Below, piece by piece: positions 59,001 through 64,000 of a stretch of 64,000 nucleotides of DNA. The DNA is taken from positions 13,578 through 77,577 of the forward strand of contig QULU01000023.1 in the NCBI GenBank assembly GCA_003481775.1. The letters run 5' to 3'. The DNA comes from Clostridiaceae bacterium OM02-2AC. Its GTDB lineage: Bacteria > Bacillota_I > Bacilli_A > Erysipelotrichales > Erysipelotrichaceae. Position 1 is the stretch's first letter. Every line of letters starts with the position of its first letter. The position numbers and the translations under genes are program-made. The notes beneath the pieces are model-generated. The model saw only the letters and a program-made list of their open reading frames with translations. It was not told the DNA's origin and searched no databases.

Positions 59001-59596
59001 TTACATTACCCAAAGTATTTAATACAAATGAATTTGATAAATTAGTTGATCAATTTGCTAAATTGAAATCAGTATTAGATAAATATTGCCAAGATTACTT
59101 ATTAGTTTTAAAAGCTTCAATCAATAGTTATTTGGGTTTTGATGATAAGACGACATTAACTCAATCTTTAAATTATTGGTTAAGTAAAAATAACAAAGTT
59201 CTGTCAAAAACAGTTCTTGAACCATATGAGAAGGAATTCATTAATGTTTGTAATACATCTCAAAATGATAATGAGTTAACACTTATCAATAAGGTTGCAT
59301 ATTGCTTCACATCGTTATTTATAGAAGACTGGTCTAACGATACATATGATTTATTTGAACAGCAACTTCAAAAAATTAGTCATCTTACCGATGCGAATAA
59401 TGAAAATGACGGACAAAATTCAATTAGCATTACTGTAGATGGCGAGACAATTGTCAAAAGATTTAATAATGAAGACAATGATGCATTTGAATTAATAGAA
59501 AATTTTATTGATGGAACTATTGAAGATTATGGAGATTTATTAAACAACGAACAAAAAATAGCGTTGTTGGTAAGAATTATGAAAAAGTACTTATAG
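56084..59596 (+). CDS. Large P-loop ATPase (SspC-like)
   Basis: 1170 residues. Walker A is APYGKGKSHSVLTLLALL near 62-70 and Walker B VYIVFDEFSKFLESR near 241, followed by a long helical body; the arrangement resembles SspC and the BrxC/PglY group of large defence ATPases. In Ssp systems SspC is the ATPase of the modification complex. Two bases separate it from the DUF4007 gene, with GGGGAG ahead of the ATG. SspC homologs I recall are shorter, so part of this protein may be lineage-specific. Confidence 0.75.
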   Translation: MKFDELINIDANFQNSINIGLDLSDDAKVNAFIPTTTGIDFLSHFLSNVENDDGDHSSMIIAPYGKGKSHSVLTLLALLKNTDYKKYDKLLSKISIASNDLYKQIIRLENKKYFPIIISNTRGTLNQALLYSLQKSLNNEGIDNLTVDNDFIQVINRIEEWKKNYPDTYVSFENELKANKISIEKFANAIRTYNESAYNMFKRIHKNILSGAEFVSQNSLEVVDYYRKIANQLINNYEYDGVYIVFDEFSKFLESRDEKTISNDMKIIQDLSELCNNSKTENIYLQLIMHKPINDYLSVDKRIRNAFKGIEGRVNAYYFVSSLKNSFDLVSNVITKTKNYSQEKKKLKDYSEEVYKKMSQLPPFYSNFTQEYLEKEMFDACFPLHPLTVYLLIKINEKVAQNERTLFTFLSKDTQNSLPFIMNRDIDAHILYPDVIFDYFLNQFLEEKDNVNIQKIATNCISAISNTSKPIEALIIKTLSLLLIINEKDILPSNGSVLASSLMIDSFECESVINNLENKGILIKRLGGQIQFKINMDLNLNGSIDNLINTKLSRVNVPLELSKIEDSRFIYPRTYNIINSITRYFRVEYINEDDFFSLDSVNYYFSDNYADGLIMYILRGEDDRSKQIYKKVKEINEDLLVSIYPTEYNDYSSVVKRYMAIKLLISDNEFIDNNILVKKELELLMDDVKEELDELVNMDYSLSSTTNKLFCSYNKFELDENKRMISKNRILGDIFSHVYCEYPAKFNLELINKENVKGSYRNAREKVVDSILNNKLTFDNLGTSPEDTITNCILIESGIYNGTETTQVKAILEKIFNYLSGETDNFGVIYSELIKPPYGIRKGIMPILLAWQINKLGQCILINYKQQEVELNAQLIESINEDPNNYNFTIDEISASKISYLDSLAKLFECEIGTDVGKSYSGITNSVKNWYVSLPKFTKQMIGIDEIISSKKHKLLKKQLSQTNINASEFILFTLPKVFNTNEFDKLVDQFAKLKSVLDKYCQDYLLVLKASINSYLGFDDKTTLTQSLNYWLSKNNKVLSKTVLEPYEKEFINVCNTSQNDNELTLINKVAYCFTSLFIEDWSNDTYDLFEQQLQKISHLTDANNENDGQNSISITVDGETIVKRFNNEDNDAFELIENFIDGTIEDYGDLLNNEQKIALLVRIMKKYL

Positions 59597-59618
59597 TACT
59601 TAAGGAAGGAGAAGAAGT

Positions 59619-60740
59619 ATGATTTATTTTGATAATGCTGCTACCACTTTCCCTAAACCAGAATGTGTTTATGAGGAATTAGATAGTGCGCAAAGAACTC
59701 TTTCATTTAATGCAGGGAGAGGATTGTATCCTAGTGCTGAAATGGCTGGAGAAACTATCGAGAATGCTAGAAATATTCTTTGTAAATATGCAAATGCAAA
59801 AGAATTAGTATTTTCTTCTTCTGCTACACAAGCTTTAAACTTCATTCTTTTTGGATTAGACTTAAACGCTGGGGATGTGGTCTATTGTTCGCCATATGAT
59901 CATAATGCAATAGTAAGAACGCTTAATGAAATAAAAAAAGTAAAGAGTATTACTATAAAACATATTCCTCTTAATGAAGATTTGGCGATTGATTTGGATA
60001 GATTTAAATTCGACTGTTTAATTAATAAACCTAAAGCGATGATTTGTACTCATGTTAGCAATGTTACTGGATATATTTTGCCTATAAAAGAATTGGGTGA
60101 AATATCTAAGAGTATTAACTCTATATTTATTGTTGATGGTGCACAAGCATTTGGATTGATTCCAGTAGATATTGTAGATTCGAACATTTCTTATTACGTA
60201 TTTGCTGGACACAAAACAATGTATGGTCCTTTTGGTGCTGCGGGTTATTTATGTGAACAAAACAAATTAAAACCAACTTACTTTGGAGGGACAGGAAGTG
60301 ATTCATTAAATGTTGAAATGCCATCAAACGGACACTTAAGATATGAGCCATCAAGTCAAAATGTTGTAGCTATTAGGGGTATGGTAAAAGGTTTTGAATG
60401 GATAATATCTAAGAAAGCTTATGAACATGAACAACTATTGGTTGATTATGCAGTAGAAAAATTAAAAGAAATAGATGGGATTAAACTTTATCATAATGAT
60501 AAGTTGTTACAGGTTGGAATTTTGTCATTTAACTTAGATGGCTACGATAGTGAAGATTTATCGAAGATTCTTGGAGAGGAGTATGAAATAGCTGTAAGGG
60601 GAGGCTATCATTGTTGCCCATATATACATGATTATTTGGAATCGAAAGAATACTTAGGGACAGTTAGAGTAAGTTTTAGTTATTTTAATACTAAAGAGGA
60701 AGTTAATTTGCTGATTGAGGCAATAGAGGATTTACTATGA
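59619..60740 (+). CDS. Cysteine desulfurase (SspA/DndA-like)
   Basis: 373 residues of the class V aminotransferase fold. YFDNAATTFPKP at the start, SSATQALNFIL, THVSNVTGYILP, VDGAQAFG, the PLP Lys in AGHKTMYGPFG (about 199), and the persulfide-bearing Cys in RGGYHCCPYIH (about 331). It takes sulfur from L-cysteine for transfer to the PP-loop partner. GGAAGGAG precedes the ATG. Its stop overlaps the next start (ATGA). Confidence 0.9.
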   Translation: MIYFDNAATTFPKPECVYEELDSAQRTLSFNAGRGLYPSAEMAGETIENARNILCKYANAKELVFSSSATQALNFILFGLDLNAGDVVYCSPYDHNAIVRTLNEIKKVKSITIKHIPLNEDLAIDLDRFKFDCLINKPKAMICTHVSNVTGYILPIKELGEISKSINSIFIVDGAQAFGLIPVDIVDSNISYYVFAGHKTMYGPFGAAGYLCEQNKLKPTYFGGTGSDSLNVEMPSNGHLRYEPSSQNVVAIRGMVKGFEWIISKKAYEHEQLLVDYAVEKLKEIDGIKLYHNDKLLQVGILSFNLDGYDSEDLSKILGEEYEIAVRGGYHCCPYIHDYLESKEYLGTVRVSFSYFNTKEEVNLLIEAIEDLL

Positions 60741-61939
60741 GTTTAAAAAATGTTTCTGATATAAAACTTGAATATAGAACTTTAGCTGATAATGTTGTAG
60801 ATGATTTTTACGTTCCTTGCTTAAAAGAGGCAAAAGTTTATAAAAGAGCAGTAGGATTCTTCTCTTCTTCAATTCTTTTGCAAATATCAAAAGGACTTGG
60901 ATCAATTGCAAAAAAGGGTGGAAAAATTAAATTGTTAGTGTCACCTAGACTTTCTAAAGATGATTATGAAGCAATAGAAAAAGGGTATAATCTAAAACAA
61001 CTTGTAAGTGATAAATTTGAGAAAGAATTCGATGAAAATGTAATTTTTGAACAAAAAACAGAAAGATTTACGTTGTTATCTTACTTGATTGCACAAAATA
61101 TTTTAGAAATTAAAGTAGCTGTTGTGGAGAATGAATCAAGTGATAATGCAATGTATCATGAAAAGCTTGGTATCTTGGTTGATGATGAAGATAATATAGT
61201 TGCATTTTCAGGTTCGGCTAATGAATCTGATCATGCTTTTAATCTTAACTATGAGTGTATTGATACTTTTTGCTCTTGGAGTTCAGATGATTCGTTTGAA
61301 AGATGTCAAAATAAAGAATTCCGTTTTGATTTAATGTGGGAAAACGATGAGAAAGGTCTTATAGTACTTCCGTTTTCGGATATTATTAGAAAAAAATTAT
61401 TGAGCTACAATAATTATGATATAGATTTTTCTAAATTAGATAATGAATTAAAGGAAATTCATAAAAAAAAGAGAATGAAAAATGTTTTTCCTACATTGGA
61501 TAACGTTGGATTATATGATTATCAGTTAGAAGCAATTGATAATTGGAACTCCAATAATTATCGAGGAATATTTGATATGGCTACCGGAACAGGTAAGACA
61601 TATACCGGGTGTGGTGCTGTTGTTAGATTGCTGAATGATAAAAAAAGATTAGTGACAATAATTTGTTGTCCATACATACATCTTGTTGATCAATGGGTTG
61701 AAGAGGTTAAGGAGTTCAATATTGATTCAATAAAATGCTATGGTGGTATTAAATACAGAGACAAATTAGAGAGACAATTATATAAATTTAAAAATAAAAG
61801 AACAGATTTTGTTTGTATAATTATTTCCAATAGTAGTTTTATAGACTCTAAAAATCAAGAACTATTCAAAATGAATATAGAAAATACATTATTACTTGTT
61901 GATGAGGCTCATAATTTTGGTGCACATAATTTTATATGA
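60737..61939 (+). pseudogene. PLD/DEAH restriction helicase, truncated after DEAH box
   Basis: 400 residues remain. Residues 1-170 are a PLD-like nuclease domain (NVVDDFYVPCLKEAKVYKRA, MYHEKLGILVDDEDNIVAFS with HxK). A SF2 helicase follows with YDYQLEAIDNW, Walker A MATGTGKTYTGCG (about 280) and DEAH in LLVDEAHNFGA (about 389), then stops. Motifs III-VI and the second RecA domain are missing. Family members annotated as phosphorothioation-system restriction enzymes are about twice as long. The loss coincides with the island's right edge. Confidence 0.8.
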
Positions 61940-62206
61940 AATTTTATATTTAATTTTAGATTATCCGCATAAACACTACACTTTTAAACATTTTGAGGTA
62001 TAGGAAATACTCATTTTACCACAGATTTACCACGATTGAATGAGCCTTGATATGATGATAAAACGACAAAGGGAGATAGCACAAATAACTGTGCATCTCC
62101 CTATATTTTCTTTGTTTATTCCGTTGATTACTTCATTTGATTTCAAACTTTAACGCTTTTTTATATCTCGTTTTTAAGTCCTATCATAGATTTCACTCCT
62201 AACAAT
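61940..62206. other. Junction region with terminator
   Basis: No gene is seen. TTTACCACAGATTTACCAC (about 62014-62033) has a short tandem TTTACCAC and may be an attachment-site trace. A hairpin GGGAGAT-GCACA/TGTGC-ATCTCCC at 62071-62101 is followed by TATATTTTC on the plus strand. Confidence 0.5.
62071..62101 (+). terminator. Terminator beyond the island edge
   Basis: GGGAGATAGCACA pairs with TGTGCATCTCCC around AATAAC, with one bulged A. The plus strand then has CTATATTTTCTTTG. Confidence 0.65.
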
Positions 62207-62824
62207 TTATTTTTCCAGTAATATTAAACATCCCAAAGGTAAATACATAAACAGTAATGATAACCGTTGCCATAAGCCTTCAAAGGCTAAAACTGTATTT
62301 TTGTAATTAGGCTTATCTCCCATAACAAAACATGAAAAACACAATATTGCTAATATGAAACACCCTATGTTGAAATAAAAGAATTTAATGTTATTTATTT
62401 TATATGCATAAATTCCTAGAAAAAGTGGTGCAAATGCTAAGCACATAAAACCAATAACAGAACCATACCCATGTATTTTTTCTGAAAGAGTAGCAAGACT
62501 TTTTACTTCCCCAACAGGGAATAAACCAGAAAGAATACACCCTCCGATTGCATAAATCAACAATATTACAAAAAGTGTTACTGCAATCAGTTTGGAACTC
62601 TCTGAAATAATCGCATATACGTTGAAATCAATCACTATTAAGGTAATTCCAAAGACTACCAGCCACGCATTGTATATAATATGTAGCGGAGCCTTACTAT
62701 TCCCGAGAACGCTCATAACTTGTATTAAATGATTATACCCTTTATATGCTGGAGCTAAGATAAAAGGAATAAGTAAATCTAAGATGAAAACTATTGGCAA
62801 TATAGTCATAATGCTATTTTTCAT
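62207..62824 (-). CDS. DUF998 membrane protein
   Basis: 205 residues with six membrane helices and the loops NHLIQVMSVLGNSKAPLH and GCILSGLFPVGEVKSLATL, which are DUF998 motifs. Transport or sensing role unknown. It overlaps the AbrB-type gene by 11 bases, so they are cotranscribed. Such pairs are frequent in Clostridia. Confidence 0.8.
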   Translation of the reverse strand: MKNSIMTILPIVFILDLLIPFILAPAYKGYNHLIQVMSVLGNSKAPLHIIYNAWLVVFGITLIVIDFNVYAIISESSKLIAVTLFVILLIYAIGGCILSGLFPVGEVKSLATLSEKIHGYGSVIGFMCLAFAPLFLGIYAYKINNIKFFYFNIGCFILAILCFSCFVMGDKPNYKNTVLAFEGLWQRLSLLFMYLPLGCLILLEK

Positions 62825-63053
62825 CTTCTATACCGTTACTTAATTTACCAAGTCCTTTTAATATTTTCACAGCTAATTCTTTCATAACGTCCGCTTTTAC
62901 AATCGCTATCCCTTGTTCTTCATCGCCCAACACTAATAAGGTATCCCCTGATTTAATATCAAAAATCTGTCTTGCTTCTTTTGGAATAACAATTTGTCCT
63001 TTTTCCCCTACTTTAACTGTTCCAAATATATGTTGTCCTTTTTTCATTGACAT
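62814..63053 (-). CDS. AbrB/SpoVT-type DNA-binding regulator
   Basis: 79 residues. GTVKVGEKGQIVIPKEARQIFDIKSGDTLLVLGDEEQGIAIVKA is the swapped-hairpin AbrB domain at the N-terminus; the tail is helical. ATG at 63051-63053 has GGAG ahead. It probably represses its own promoter and controls the DUF998 gene. Confidence 0.88.
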   Translation of the reverse strand: MSMKKGQHIFGTVKVGEKGQIVIPKEARQIFDIKSGDTLLVLGDEEQGIAIVKADVMKELAVKILKGLGKLSNGIEDEK

Positions 63054-63149
63054 TTTCACATCTCCAATCTAACATTTCTATTTTGTTATACTTTTCATAC
63101 TTGCAATAAAAATATAACAAAAATAATAAGACCTGTCAAGTTTAAAGAA

Positions 63150-63176
63150 GCGTGTACCTATAAAAGAGATACACGC
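63150..63176. terminator. Hairpin with CCTATAAAAG centre
   Basis: GCGTGTA and TACACGC around CCTATAAAAGAGA-like loop. The same type of hairpin is in the conjugation leader at 50876-50904, pointing to a mobile-element origin of this end too. Confidence 0.5.
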
Positions 63177-63189
63177 CTTACTTTGCCAA

Positions 63190-63273
63190 TTATCCGACAA
63201 TCTTCCAGTTACTATCCTTATGTAATACAAGTTCATACTGCAATACCTGCGTCGCCTTTGTCTGATTTATCAT
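63190..63273 (-). pseudogene. C-terminal remnant of an NTF2-like element protein
   Basis: 27 codons, reading KATQVLQYELVLHKDSNWKI and stop. This looks like the last strand pair of a conjugation protein with an NTF2-like end, but there is no ribosome site and no upstream part. Low certainty. Confidence 0.3.
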
Positions 63274-63322
63274 AAATTAGCTTTTATCCCTTTCTTCCTC
63301 TTGGCTACCCACCACAGTCAAG

Positions 63323-63385
63323 AAAAAGCCCTGTCAAGAGCCTTGCCACCATTGGTGGTGCTTTGCACTCTTTACTGGGCTTTTT
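63323..63385. terminator. Bidirectional terminator-like inverted repeat
   Basis: AAAAAGCCC and GGGCTTTTT arms enclose a smaller CCACC/GGTGG hairpin. T-runs lie on both outer sides, so it could serve the XRE gene (minus) and anything from the left. Confidence 0.65.
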
Positions 63386-63415
63386 GTTTGCTGTATCTTC
63401 CATGCAAGAGGAAAA

Positions 63416-64000
63416 TCAAAGACCTCTGTTCCATTTCGCCTTTAGATAATCTTCATAGTCCGCTTCATTAAAGTCTAATTGTGGCGAAGTGTCTGGTATG
63501 TTGTTTCTGTTGTCAATATCTGCAAGTTGACGGAATATCCAGTCAGCATAAGGGTCGTGGTATTTGTATTCTTTCAGTTGTTCTCTGTATCGGTCTAACC
63601 CTCGCATTTCCTTATGCACTTTCATCATGCGTTCTATTTTCTGATGCTGTATCAACTGCTTGATTTCCATAAGTTCTTCCAACTCTGTAACCTCATTGGT
63701 AATATAGTTATGGATATACTGTATAAGTTTATATACCTTGTAAAATCTGCATTCTTTTTCATCATTGAAAAACTCATTTTCAGACAGATAATCTAAGGAA
63801 ACATTAAAATCCTGTTCCCGTTTGATAACGTCCATGATGTATGGCTCGGTATGGTCAATATACTTCCATTCTCCCGACAACAATTCATTGGGTGTTACTC
63901 CCAGCACGTCTATTATCTTTTCCAGCGTATCAAAGGTAGGATAATTCACACCACGTTCAATCTTGGAAAGGCTCTGCATATTGATACCGATTTTATCCGC
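63416..64000 (-). CDS. XRE-family regulator, cut by the window edge
   Basis: At least 195 residues; the frame stays open to the edge as ADKIGINMQSLSKIERGVN, so the first helices of the helix-turn-helix are outside. YPTFDTLEKIIDVLGVTPNELL completes the HTH and the rest is a long charged helical domain (ELEELMEIKQLIQHQKIERM). Regulators of this form are frequent at the ends of Tn916/Tn1549-type elements. It is the rightmost gene seen. Confidence 0.8.
   Translation of the reverse strand, partial: ADKIGINMQSLSKIERGVNYPTFDTLEKIIDVLGVTPNELLSGEWKYIDHTEPYIMDVIKREQDFNVSLDYLSENEFFNDEKECRFYKVYKLIQYIHNYITNEVTELEELMEIKQLIQHQKIERMMKVHKEMRGLDRYREQLKEYKYHDPYADWIFRQLADIDNRNNIPDTSPQLDFNEADYEDYLKAKWNRGL

Larger units (their letters stand above)
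51096..62050 (+). mobile_element. AT-rich mobilizable island carrying a phosphorothioation system
   Basis: All genes are plus strand and AT-rich, unlike the GC-rich left neighbour. Order: integrase end, mobilization-like protein, RepA-like ATPase, hairpin tract, TnpV, regulator remnant, five-gene DNA sulfur operon. The right edge is uncertain: the last gene breaks off at 61939 and TTTACCACAGATTTACCAC follows at about 62016. Both ends are thus damaged. Confidence 0.6.

Noticed and set aside
53484..59596. BREX system (because of the large ATPase)
   Set aside because: No BrxX/PglX methylase, PglZ, BrxA or BrxB is present, while the sulfur enzymes are; the ATPase similarity is superfamily-level.
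1..64000. Antibiotic resistance genes
   Set aside because: No known resistance enzyme, efflux pump or ribosomal protection gene was recognised; the cat position of Tn4451 is taken by other cargo.

Overview
The window looks like accessory DNA from a gut-type Gram-positive anaerobe (Firmicutes, most likely Clostridia/Lachnospiraceae). The evidence is the gene families (Tn1549-like conjugation genes, Tn4451-like transposon genes, TnpV, Maff2, CD1107/CD1108-type proteins), strong AGGAGG ribosome sites and frequent GTG/TTG starts. It is a stack of mobile elements inside one another; no rRNA, tRNA or CRISPR array was seen.

Region 1 (1 to about 8513): the right part of a Tn4451-family mobilizable transposon inserted in the DNA topoisomerase III gene of the host element. 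It has a large serine recombinase (TnpX-like, 6536-8458), TnpV, a MobV relaxase with a 35-bp palindrome upstream, and five small single-gene cargo units. The cargo encodes small lipoproteins, membrane proteins and cytosolic proteins, mostly with a conserved promoter and terminator and separated by long direct repeats. I read this as an orphan-immunity-like cassette island (inference).

Region 2 (about 8514 to 51095, mostly minus strand, GC-rich): a large Tn1549-like integrative conjugative element. Reading leftward from an attenuator-like leader at 50.9 kb come RepA-like initiator, DUF3991/TOPRIM, LPD metallopeptidase, DUF3846, PcfB, VirD4, Maff2 (split), TrbL, SpoVG-like, MT-A70 methylase, PrgI, VirB4, M23+NlpC/P60 hydrolase, DUF4315, DUF4366, a giant SpaA-type adhesin fused to a class B sortase, AbiE-type toxin-antitoxin, thyX, dut, DUF1273, DUF3789 and the broken topB. 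No relaxase for this element lies in the window.

Region 3 (about 29748 to 39910, nested in region 2): a 10-kb integrative mobilizable element inserted in maff2 between imperfect 21-bp repeats. It carries its own serine recombinase, CHC2 primase plus VapE-type helicase, MobQ relaxase with an RSF1010/pIP501-like nic site, RepA-like protein, XRE regulators, TnpV and two immunity-like cassettes, one of them Imm26-like.

Region 4 (51096 to about 62050, plus strand, AT-rich): a third element type. It begins with the last ~50 codons of a tyrosine integrase, then an RHH-like mobilization protein, a RepA-like ATPase, a hairpin-rich oriT-like tract, TnpV, a frameshifted XRE gene and a five-gene operon. 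The operon encodes a PAPS-reductase-like sulfurtransferase, a DUF4007 protein, a large P-loop ATPase, a cysteine desulfurase and a PLD/DEAH restriction helicase cut off right after its DEAH box. This matches an Ssp-type DNA phosphorothioation system with an intact modification half and a broken restriction half.

Region 5 (about 62.1 kb to the end): DUF998 membrane protein, AbrB-type regulator, two strong hairpins and an XRE regulator running off the right edge.
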